Below, in pieces: positions 29,481 to 39,604 of a DNA stretch of 64,000 nucleotides (position 1 is the first letter of the stretch; each line of letters opens with the position of its first letter). The stretch covers positions 4,782,001 to 4,846,000 of the forward strand of contig AP031358.1 of the NCBI GenBank assembly GCA_037833965.1, written 5' to 3'. The notes below the pieces were generated by a model. That model ran no database searches, was not told where the DNA came from, and saw only the letters and a program-made list of their open reading frames with translations. Made by a program: the position numbers and the translations under genes. The stretch is from Marchantia polymorpha subsp. ruderalis. Its lineage: Eukaryota > Streptophyta > Marchantiopsida > Marchantiales > Marchantiaceae.

Positions 29481-30842
29481 TTAACTCCCACCCTTAGCGT
29501 TGTAATCCAGGTGGAGATCGAAGCCTACATATCTAGCTACCCTAGCCACCACTCCTCTCCATTCCTTTACCAAACCCAAAGAAGCACCACTGTCGAGACT
29601 TCAACTGTCGAGGGTCCCTCTGAACCCACACAATGCTCACTATCGAGAGTACAACTCCTCTCCAACACTCTAAATACTCACACAGCAACTGTCGAGGGCA
29701 CATCTCCTCTCCAACACTCTAAATCCTCACACATCAATTGTAGGAAAAGAGAGTAAACAATAGACTGAACCACTGATGCACCAGACTATAATCTTTTCCC
29801 ACCCGCAGTCGCCAGCCTGCTAGGTCAACCCTAACCTGATCTCTGGAATCCGTCAAATCTGAGAGACAGCCGAGCGCCCGACACCTGGCATGCTATCGAG
29901 CCCCCCACCATACCCTTATCCACTACCGTTCAGATCCTCTCCGGTCCACATTTCGCCTAGCTGATCCTTGTCCTAGTGTGTATGTGTAGCTGATACGTGG
30001 CCACGACTCGATGATCTAGAAGCTTCCCTCTCGATGCTATCGACGTGCCATCCTCTATCCAGATCATCATGGATTACTTCGATCAGTCCATCAATATCAA
30101 TTGCCGTACTGGGACTACTGTTGATACTACCTGCGAAGCTCTTTCTGCCGCTGCTATCATGACTTGCGTCTTGATCAATAAGATGTAGGCTACCCATGTG
30201 TCGGATAGGGAACACTGTGTGAAGAAGGTTTGCTTGAAACCAGCACTGAGTGATATACGGTCGGAGTTAAGGATGTCACAATAACTCCGCTGTAGCATCA
30301 AACAGCTTAGACCGCTGTTCCACAGGCATCTCTTTGACCCACTTCCTCATGTGACCATGCACCAATCTATGAACTTCCTCAAAACTGTTATGCCAACCAC
30401 TCCACAGCTCCTCATTGTGCTGCGTGCTAGACTAGCATCAAGAAAAAATGATGTTTCAACTTTGGAACCACTAAGAGAAACCCCTTGCGGAAGTCGAGAC
30501 TACTCCCAATCGACATTTTATCTGAGAACGTAACTAAATCTATCCTCGCCCTCCAGCCAGATATTGCACACTATGATTTTCTACCGGCAATTACTTCAAT
30601 CACAACTGAAAGAACTCTTCAACAAAGACCTAGTACAGATTCACTTTTCTCACAGCGTCCTACCCAAGGCCGCTTATGCTTTCAAAACAACATGTATCAT
30701 ACAACAACCGCAGCTCCTCCATGCTCAGTTCACGACCTGCACCCAAGTATCTCCTCTCACCTCCTGGATGCTAGAAGACTACGCCTGTAGGACAACAAAG
30801 GATAACTAAAGAACACAGATGTTCCAAATTTGGGGTTCCTCG
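29481..30842. other. Unidentified insert between LTR pieces, coding-like on plus strand
   Basis: Non-LTR sequence, less GC-rich than its flanks. 29570-29740 has short repeats around CAACTGTCGAGGG and CTCTCCAACACTCTAAAT. From about 30000 to 30790 the plus strand reads as a decayed coding sequence in one frame with a few stops (FDQSININCRTG, FLKTVMPTTPQLLIVLRARL, KNDVSTLEPL, SILALQPDIAHYDFLPAITS). I do not recognise the protein. It could be a captured host pseudogene or part of an unrelated element. Confidence 0.4.
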
Positions 30843-31488
30843 TCCAACCGTGATGCGCTGGCGCCGAAGGCGCCGTACAAGGTCCAACCCTGAAGACGGA
30901 TTTCTAGGGCCGAAGGCAGACTTCCCGCCGACGCCAAAGCGCCTATGCGTAGGCAATTTCCGTTCGCCTATGCGTAGGTGCAAGTCCTCCCCGCCTATGC
31001 GTAGGCGGCATTCTCGGCGGACTCCCCGCCGACGTCAAACCCTATTTCGCCTATGCGTAGGCGAACTTCCCTCGCCTATGTATGGGCAAAGGTCTTTGTA
31101 TCTTTCGACCGTCACAACTTCATGAGTCCTGATCCGTTCCAGGCGTTCTTGGGCTCGTTAGAATTAGCGCGTCAAGCTCTTTCCAACGAAACCCTAACCA
31201 AGTCAAGGCGTTTGGGGATTTCTTAGATTCTGAGGGATTCCTCTAGCGCCGAAGGCGGGTTATGCGCCTTGCGCCGAAGGGGTACTCCTTTAGAGCCCGT
31301 CGTTTAGGGCGGCGTCTGTCCCAGACGTTGCGCCCAACTCCTGGATTCTACGAGATTCTACGAGATTCTCCGAGATCATCCAGTTTCACTCTATTTTGAT
31401 GCACCGATGGCTATTTACACTGCTGCCGTGGTACAGTTTTCCAAAAATGTTTTAAATTCCGCAAAAATACCAAAAGTGGGGTACCACA
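30843..31488 (-). repeat. LTR start region, minus strand
   Basis: The minus strand begins TGTGGTACCCCAC at 31488 and continues about 0.65 kb through upstream U3, with CCTATGCGTAGG palindromes and CGCCGAAGGCG hairpins. It ends at the 29481-30842 insert. Confidence 0.82.
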
Positions 31489-32388
31489 CTATTCGAAGCA
31501 AAAAATTTGCTTAATCTTCAATCTCTTGAAGACGTCTCCTATTTGCCTCTGCTGCATCAATAGGAGTTGGTTCTGGTTACACTTGGGAAGCTTGAACTTG
31601 ACATTCAACTTCCATTTCTCCAACTCTCTCTCTCTACTTTCTCACTCTTCAATACGAAGATTTTATCTTCTATGGCTTACTGTTTGGCATGACCATCTAC
31701 TATCGCTTTTCTCAACTGCTTCATTTCCGCCATGATTGCATTGAGAACCTCACTTATATCGATTGATGTCCTCATGCTTTCTCACAATGTCTCTAATACA
31801 AAGTGAGTATAATCATTATGTGACCTCTACACAAAGGAGCCACGAAAGGTACAAGTGATTTTATCACAGCTCTATAGTACTCCTCTCCATAATTCTTCAC
31901 AAGAAAATTTCTCTATATTTTCTTTTGTCGGTATATTGTTCTAATCTCTACATAAGTGCTAAATTAAACCAAAACAAGTGATTTGCGATTCAAATCCATG
32001 AAATATTTAGTATGAATGTATACAAGACAATGCCAAGTCTACCCATAAGTAACTATTAGATTAGTCAATAGCACTCTCGACTCCATCACTCTAGTCATAA
32101 AATCTGCACCCCAACAAACCATAAGATACATCCAAAAATGATGTTTCTCCATGCAACAAAGGTGAATATAAAAAAGGTTAGTAATTGGCCAGTGCGGTAC
32201 TGGAAATCTGTCAATCCCATCCATATATACAAAACCACAATTTCCCCCTTCCACTTCTCTCTACATGCAGATGAATGACCTCTGCCGGCCTCTATACATT
32301 CTCAAAACTGCATTCTATCATCACTCACTTGCTATTCTATGAGAGGTAATTCACAGTGAAGGAAAGAGTAAGGTCGTTTTGATACCAT
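31489..32388 (-). mobile_element. Ty1/copia internal remnant, minus strand
   Basis: Directly inside a copia-type LTR end; TGGTATCA (complement of 32380-32387) matches the start of the initiator tRNA-Met primer site. The remaining about 0.9 kb has no long frame; scraps near 31500-31750 read as a helical, charged segment on the minus strand. It stops at the gypsy LTR end at 31488. The element is badly broken. Confidence 0.55.
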
Positions 32389-32808
32389 TGTAACACTAGG
32401 GTTTAAAGAGAAGCTCACACAAAGATAGAAACATAAACTATGAAAATAAGAGATACCAACAATGGTTCTACTTTCCCTTATATAATTCTCACCAACAAAT
32501 ACAAGGAGATAAGATCTTATCCCCACCATCCATTCCACTTCTAGTGGATAGATGACGTGACGGATAACTCTAACAAGCACACGGATCGCTGACGTGACGC
32601 TCCCAACTAACACACTAACTAACACATTCAATCCTTACCTACAAGCACACGGATTGCTGACGTGACACTGTCTACTAATACATCCACTCTGTACCTACCA
32701 AGTGCGCGGATCGCTGACGTGACAGCTATGACTAGTGCACACTAAAGTATCTATATCAATATTTAGAGTGACCTATACTTTAGTTCTAACTAACTAAAGA
32801 TGATTACA
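32389..32808 (-). repeat. Ty1/copia LTR (about 420 bp) with TGACGTGAC repeats
   Basis: The minus strand starts TGTAATCATC at 32808 and ends CCTAGTGTTACA at 32389, followed by the copia primer site. Inside, the plus strand has four spaced copies of a block containing TGACGTGAC (near 32545, 32590, 32660 and 32715), three of them preceded by CGGATCGC or CGGATTGC. Such TGACGT blocks resemble bZIP-binding sites and could be the LTR's enhancer (inference). It was inserted into the gag of the neighbouring copia element. Confidence 0.65.
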
Positions 32809-33097
32809 CTACGCTTGACTCTGAAGTTCTGGTTGTAGAACCTGGTGGAGTGGTTGGCCAATCTTCAGTCCCTTGCATCATGCCCATCAATCCTTCCAGT
32901 TGAAGTTTCAAACTAATGTTGCTCTTCCAGACATGGAAATGCTCCCTATTGAATTTGGGGAGATCTTTCCATGCGATTCGGGTTGAAGCCCCTAAAGAAG
33001 TCATCTTCCAGAACTCGAACTATACTCTGTGCTTCACGTTTTGCTTAAATAAATCTTTGAAAGTCTCTGAACTCTAAACCCTTAAGCTCTGATACCA
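32809..33097 (-). mobile_element. gag: Ty1/copia gag start with initiator-Met primer site
   Basis: From the ATG at 33002-33004 the minus strand encodes KDLPKFNREHFHVWKSNI and LKLQLEGLMG, the N-terminal gag pattern of plant copia elements (substrate-binding WKxxM-like helix region). The primer site TGGTATCAGAGC (complement of 33086-33097) is a perfect initiator tRNA-Met site. The rest of the element is lost at the inserted LTR. Confidence 0.7.
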
Positions 33098-33378
33098 TAT
33101 CAGGAAGTATAACAATGCATGAAAGTATAGAGACAAAGGTACCGAGTCATAGAGACAAGGTCTTAGTTGTTATTTGGGAGTGAACTTGGATGGGGTAAAT
33201 ATACCCAATAGTGACAGTGGTCATTCGAGAGATAGAGGACCCTAAACCCTAATGGACAGCGGCTGGTTGTGACAGTGGTCGGAACTAAGCGTCACGATCA
33301 CTGACTATAGTACAAAGTACACACGTTCTTTAACAGAGTGTACGGAGGACCAAGAAGTGGGTAGTAATACTTCTAACA
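33098..33378 (-). repeat. Ty1/copia LTR (about 280 bp)
   Basis: Minus strand starts TGTTAGAAGTATTAC at 33378 and runs to ATACTTCCTGATA just before the primer site at 33097. Size and ends fit a small copia LTR. The exact inner boundary is uncertain by a few bases. Confidence 0.6.
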
Positions 33379-33664
33379 GACCTTGAGTTTGAAAAAGTTT
33401 GAAATGTGTTAGGGTCAAAATCCGAAAAATTTGAATGCCAACATTTTTTGAATCAGAAATGTCTCAACCAACACCCAATCAAACTGTAATTATATAAATT
33501 TCCATATAGAATTCTTCTAGTAGATTTTAATCACTATTCTTTAGAATATATGCCCAACACCATTTCCTGAGGTAGCTGAACTGTAAGTTTTCGGACAAGT
33601 CCCTGTCTTTACCAAGAAAGCAGACAAATGTCCATCAAACTCTTTTACGAATCAATCGCAGCTT

Positions 33665-33943
33665 CTACACATCTTCTGGAAAGCTTTTGTATTCACATCG
33701 TGGCTGGAGTTGGTGGATCCATTGTTGACAACTTACGAGGGGAGCCAAATTTGCTTTTCGAGTGTACGCCCCATGGAAACAGATTTCAGAGTTGATGACA
33801 AACAAGTAAATCTGAAGCGAGGTATCCTCCGTAGAGGCAACTGCAGCTATAACCGAGTCCTTCATGAGTCCATCAAGACATATATTTCCCACCAATAGGT
33901 CTCTTGTAACCAGATTAGCCAAATGCCTGGCCTGAGGCGACAC
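33665..33943 (-). pseudogene. Upstream exon-like segment of hydrolase-NB-ARC family, copy D
   Basis: The minus strand carries RHLANLVTRDLLVGNICLD and MKDSVIAAVASTEDTSLQIY. The same segment recurs at 63418-63690 and, more diverged, at 45878-46040 and 47458-47620. In copies C and A it lies upstream of the hydrolase exons on the same strand, so it may be an N-terminal exon (SERAC1 relatives carry armadillo-type helices there; that assignment is inference). No hydrolase exons follow here, where copia and gypsy relics begin, so copy D is a fragment. Confidence 0.4.
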
Positions 33944-34472
33944 ATGTCTCAGCTACAACAGAGGGTACGAGCTGCTCTACCAAGCTGTCTTCATTGAAAT
34001 CTGTAATTCCCATCATATTGCCTCAAAGACGTTCTAGCAGTGATCTACCGAAACACTTTGACATCGTGTGGTGACAAGTTCACAGTTTCCACAGTGAGAC
34101 TGAACTTTGTCATGTCTGAAACTATACAAGCTATACCAATCTGAAACGGGATATATTAAGGATGACATATCCTTGTTTCCACGTTTTGACGTTTCCACTC
34201 CGAAAAGCCCATAAATCAACCATACACAAAATGAAAGAAGAAAGTCCACTCACCACGTGAAATTCAGGTGAATAACTGCAAGCAGTGCGCGCGTAAATAT
34301 TGGACAATCGCGCTAGCGAACTGAAACATAGACTAAATCCATGACGGTTTGCACACATTCTACCTTTATTGCTTTCTAGTACTGACTTTTAACCGAACAA
34401 TTCCTTGCGTGTTAGCCTTCATTGCGCTGATGGCGTTGACAACTAGCTTACCGACCTGCCTTAGCCCAAATG

Positions 34473-34664
34473 TCAAGTACATACTAGCATGGACGATGTT
34501 AAAGGACGGTAGTAGCTACGCACCCAAGCAGTAGTCAGACTGGAGGCAGCAAGGATAAATCTGCTGAAATCCTCGTGGAAACCACTCCGTTTGTCCTCGT
34601 AACTCACACAACTATCAATATCAAGACAATTGATAGACAGTCTCCCGAACAAAACGAAATACAA
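34473..34664 (-). pseudogene. Conserved exon-like segment (FVLFGRLS...), copy D
   Basis: Minus-strand frame with FVLFGRLS, YEDKRSGFHEDFSRFIL and TTAWVRSYYR. The same protein sequence with conservative changes is found at 63850-64000, which supports coding rather than chance. It lies upstream of the LVTRD segment in both copies. No family recognised. Confidence 0.4.
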
Positions 34665-34799
34665 AGGGCTGACACTCGGATATTCTGTCTTTCACGGATT
34701 CCGATCATTCTTGGGCATATATAAACAACGATCAAGGTTTATGCCTTGATACAGATTAGGCTCCTTCTCTTTCAGGTCCAAAGGACGAAGTAATAAGTA

Positions 34800-35280
34800 A
34801 GGCAGGTTGATCTGCTAGAATTGTGCGTACGCACCTACCGGAGCGTACAGCTGCGCAATTTCGAATTGGAAACGAAATTTTGCTGAGTCATCCTGGCGCG
34901 TCCTCCTCGGGCCTGGTCGATGGAGCGTGATGTGTGGTTTGCACTTGGACCAAGAAAACTGGGAACTCAATTTCGAATGTTCGAAATTGCGCAAGACTGT
35001 TCAGAACAATCCAAGAACTCGGAGTTCTGGGATCTTTCTGAACTTGATGAGAAGTTCTCGCTGCTCCCGTCCCTCTGGCTCTGCAGGCTGTTGTGCTGCT
35101 GGCAAGATCGATTTTCACAGTATCGATCGCCATGTGGGACATGGTGGAGTTTCGGGCTTGCATAAATGTTTGGATGGAGTGTGATTAGTTTACATGCACT
35201 TGGGACGAGAATCTGGCATCTCGCGATCGGAGCCTTAAGGAAAGAACCTTGAGTTCTGCGATTTGACTGGTCCATTTTAA
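34800..35280. other. Short GC-richer stretch with overlapping open frames
   Basis: Open on both strands (plus 34920-35165, minus 34888-35163 and 34967-35275), which prevents choosing a coding strand. Contains repeats of TTCGAATTT/AATTTCGAA type around 34855-34985. Nothing recognised; a single exon of an unknown gene is possible. Confidence 0.2.
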
Positions 35281-36240
35281 TTATGGATCTGAGATCTTAT
35301 ATTTCTGTAGTATTTAGGCGAATTAAAACCCAAAATTCAATTAAACCTACTAAAGTTTCATTGCTGGTTAAATTCACCACCTCACTCTAGTGGTCTTTGA
35401 ATTACTATCTTCAATTAAAAAACACTCATCTTTTATTTTCAAATAGAATATACATTCAGATAAAATGTGAAATATTTCTTAAAACCAAAATGATTATTCA
35501 TCAGTGGTGGGCTCTTTTCGGTTGCTCCCTAACCCAATGCAAAGAAATTAGAGCTGTTACTTGAATAATTAAGTATATATATATATATATATAATCACAT
35601 ATTAATTCAGTGAGGTAATAATCATCTAGATTGTATTTTCTCCAAATGAAACATATGATAAGAATACCATCAATAGCTAATAAAAATTGAAATATAAATA
35701 TAAATAAATAAAAATTTTAAAAAATATCCAATAGTAGAACAGTTCACTTGAAACCTGACCATTATTATATGAATTATTCTAGTGGTAATACACCACTATA
35801 ATATAAGGGTGCAGTACGGAACTGATATTAGCAAGCTTGAGGTAAGCTTTTTACAATCCACTAAATGCTTACTTTGATATGGGAGTACTATGCTTACTTA
35901 GTCAAATCATTTCTTGATAGAAATGGAAGAAACTTTCAAAATTATTGTCTTCCAATCAAGAGGAAAATCTGGAACTCAATTTACTTTATTAACGTTTCAT
36001 ATTAGAATTAGTATAATTCTATAATCGTTTTGGTGAAAAAATAATCATCTAGTTTATACTTTCTTAAGACAAGGAATAGAAAAATGTATCAACAATAATT
36101 GGTAAATTTATGAGAGATTCATATATTACTCTTGGATCTTTTATTCAATTTAAAATTAGAACAAGAAATGTACAAAATTTACCTAGACAGGTTCTCAAAT
36201 TTATCATGACACAATTTTTGATTGGACGAATCAGTTTTTG
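35281..36240. other. AT-rich intergenic DNA with TA microsatellite
   Basis: No frame or RNA gene seen. A TA dinucleotide run occupies about 35573-35593, and poly-A/T tracts are common (near 35690-35730). Confidence 0.6.
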
Positions 36241-38563
36241 ATATTAAGATTCAATTTTGATGTCTTTTGGCCATTAATTCTCGCCAAACATCTTCGCAAT
36301 CCAATTCCTCTGTCAGAAATTACTCTTCTTGCTCTTGCAAGGTAACTATTGCAGTCGCACACCCAAAAGTCAAATGTTCAATCCGTTCTGTCACCCCAGC
36401 CGTTTTTGCCACCTTTGATTTAGTTCTCCTGCGCACCAGCTCTACATAAAAACCCGCCGAAGTCGTTGGCACCAAATACTTTACCATCTTCATGTCCAAG
36501 TACTTCACCAACTGAACAATTCGCTCACTCAAAAGATCTAACAGGCAAAACTCCGTCAACTTCGGCTCACAGGCCAAAGGTACTTTGCCCCGGTCGAAGA
36601 CATTTTCTCCAAAGACACATGATATGAAGGCAGCGTTGATTTTTCTATAACTGTCTTCCCAACTGTCGCCACAAATTGCTCCGAAGGTCCTTTGCTAGAA
36701 GGAGAACCTTTGAAGACTTCTCCATCTTCTCGCGCACATCCAAAGATCTTTCGCCCAAAGGCCTAAGATCTTTTCCTGAAGTTAGTTTCAGTTAATCCAA
36801 AGGCCGAAGGCGTTGACCTAAAATCTTTGTTTTGGTCTTGTCTTCTCCCTCCTTATCTTCTGCCAAAGGCGTCTCCTTAGGTAACTCTGAAGGCCGCCAC
36901 TCCGAAGATCATTTGTCTTCAGTTCTTGCATCCCGCACTTCCACTGCAGTCCAGTGATCCGAAAACAGCTGAGGCTGCGACATAGTCTTGCTGCAATCTG
37001 CACTGTCTGGTACTTACTTCATTCTGTGTCGTGCCTTCACCTTCCTGCGAACATGCGTTTCTGTCAACCTCAACCACACAGGTGCAGGTCTTCTAATCCT
37101 CAACTCATTACGTCAAACAACATCTTCCAAAGCCAAAGGCGTCACCACTCTCCTTTGACTCTTCACAAGTGATTCCTCAACATTGTTGTCCGAAATCTCA
37201 ACTTTGGCCAAAGGCCGCGCAGGTTCGACGTCGTCATCTTCGCTGACAACTTCGTTTCCTCCCAGAGAGTCTTCGTCCTTTAATTCGACAATTTTTGAGT
37301 GAGAATTTCCTGTTCTACTTCTCTGTCAGTATTCCCATATCTTGATAGACATTAATAAAGATCGGGGATAGATAAATCTGTTGTCTCCTGTACCTGTTAT
37401 TCACATTCTTGTCATTGACGCTCCACAAGAATTCGAGCTCTGTGAATTCGCTTCCCCGTCACTGCTCGCTCCACGAATTCTACCTGCCATGATGCCATGT
37501 ACGTCGTCCACAAAGGCCTCAAAATTTGCATTAGTGCCACTGCCACATTGCGTCTCAGCGGGTCGATGTAATCCACCGTCATTCACCTATTCTTAGTTGA
37601 TCTATGCCACAAAAATATTGCTGCAACTTTCCTCTCTTCTTGCATAGTCACTTTCACGCTGTGCTGATTGTACATCAAATCCCCTTGTTGAGTTACGCAC
37701 GACCTCAAGATTTGAATCCATTGCTCCACCGTCCAGCTCTCCGGACAACGACAATTTCCAGTGCACTCTGTCTTGCGCGCCTCGTACCACTCCAACACGA
37801 TCGCCGTGCAGACCTAATTCCAACCCAAGAGTAAAGAATCGACCTCGACGGCTATCATCTCCTCTTGATATACCCTTAATTTAAATTTTGGCACTCTCAA
37901 TGTCTTCAATCAAAGTCCCAAAACTCGCACCATCACTGCGCCTTCAATAACTCACTCGTGATTCTAGCAGAATTCTCAATTCGAAAGTGAAATCCTACAA
38001 AATGTCCTCGCGGAACTCCCTTTTTTGCTCTTCGCTCTTGACATCCTAACCGTCACGGGCGAACCTTCTGTGCGATGACCAAAGTTACTTCTCGCCGGTG
38101 CCGCCTTTTACTAAGCCCAAGTTACTAGCCCGAAGTCGAAGGTGTCCCGGCCGAAGTTTCTTCTTCTCTTCTTCCTACTGTCTCTACCAGCAACTTCCGA
38201 CATCCATAATTCAGTGACTTCCTATTTGTTTCAAAAGTTCTTAGGTTTGTTAGAACGAGCATGATGAGATCCATCTATCAAGATTCTTTCTAATTTAAGT
38301 CGCTACTAACTGACAACGTTAAGAGGTATCTACTCTAGCAGATCATGACCTATATAATTTAACTTCATTGTCTGCAAACCAAAACACTAACTCAGATAGA
38401 GGGATATCTAATATAGATTCCAACTAATCCTAACTAGTCATCTGCTACAGAATACTTTCCCTACTCTATTTCTAATTATTCTCACCATAAAAATGTAAAT
38501 TTTTATCCATCTATTCTTCAAACTTCATCTTTTTGAAAAAATATAAAATTTTGAGGTACCACA
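36241..38563 (-). repeat. Old, diverged LTR of the U3-protein family, minus strand
   Basis: Minus strand starts TGTGGTACCTCAAAAT at 38563. It retains protein-level likeness to the U3 protein: WTVEQWIQILRSCVTQQGDL, KVTMQEE and RSTKNR near 37600-37780, and SERIVQLVKYLD with ELVRRRTKSKVAK near 36350-36560. The DNA itself has drifted far and is AT-rich; the GTGCACAGG-type palindromes are gone. Far end truncated. Many breaks; much older than the other LTR copies. Confidence 0.7.
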
Positions 38564-39604
38564 CACGGCTAACTCTCGTAGGAGAGTAGATAGTCGGCGA
38601 AACTTGAAGAACTGTTAGTTCTTCAAGTTGAGTCTGTTGTGTAAAGAATTTTTTGGTTTCCGCTAGCTTCGACTCTAGGTCTCCATTGGAGTGAGTTGGG
38701 CTTTACTAGTGTGTATGCTTTGGTTCATCTATGTGTGTGTGAGTGACATACCACCAATGTAAATTGTGTGACGATACATATTAGCATGACAACTGCCACA
38801 TGTAATCGGGCACGCCAAGGTCTAATGTTCAGTGTACTTTGACATGTCGAAGCTCCAAGTAGGAATGAAGAGTCATTTTAGAGATTAGCTTCGTCTACTG
38901 CTGCAGTAGAGCTCCTCGCATTTCTCAACTCTGCACCACATATTGAACTCTCTTGCGTTTCTAGTGTGAATGTGAACGAATGACTTGCCATACTTCACTA
39001 AAGATGTCAAACAATCGCACATACTCTGGCCTTGCTTCCTTCGTTTGGAAGAATGAATCGCTAATTAGTTTGTCCATGAACTGCTAATTCGTTACACCAA
39101 TTTAGCCTGTCGACTAAGAACTCTACAGGATTTCAAGCTGGCTTGGTTTGAGGTCATGATGTACGCGATGACAATCGACTGTAAGTACGGATTTTTGCGT
39201 AGGTAAGTGGATCAACGTGGTAGCATGCATGTTGGACCTGCCATCATCTATCTTACTACTCCAATAAAGCAATTTTTTTTTACTTTCATATATAGCGCAC
39301 AGTCCAAGTGATGGTTGTCATAACAAGATGCAACGAAGAGAGATCTCATAGGCCTTTCCCCCTGCACCTTGCGGCGGTATCGACGCAATGTAAAAATCCT
39401 GGACTTATGATGGGCAAGTGGCACCCAACCTGTACGCGACTCGAGATTCTCAACAGGCTCTAAAATCAAAGTAAAACATTGTAAGAGATAGCCACCGACA
39501 GGTTCGACACCGAGCCTCCGTTTGAAGTTTATGGGAAGCAAGATAAGCTTGACATTGCTCGACGACCCCACAGTACTCGGGTGGGACCACAATGGCGAAC
39601 TCCG
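38564..39604. other. Intergenic stretch with weak minus-strand open frames
   Basis: A perfect 13-base-arm inverted repeat (AACTTGAAGAACT / AGTTCTTCAAGTT) lies near 38605-38640. Minus-strand frames at 39248-39643 and 39450-39641 (ARSEFAIVVPPEY, VVEQCQAYLASHKLQ) may include an exon but match nothing I know. No further gene seen. Confidence 0.3.

Noticed and set aside
33240-33256. Telomere-like CCCTAAACCCTAA
   Set aside because: Less than two and a half units, inside a copia LTR; not a telomeric tract.
33665-33943. Fungal-type fucose lectin repeat, suggested by the IAAVASTED pattern
   Set aside because: Only one short segment is present and the tryptophan and arginine-tyrosine motifs of the lectin blades are missing; position upstream of a SERAC1-like gene fits an N-terminal exon better.
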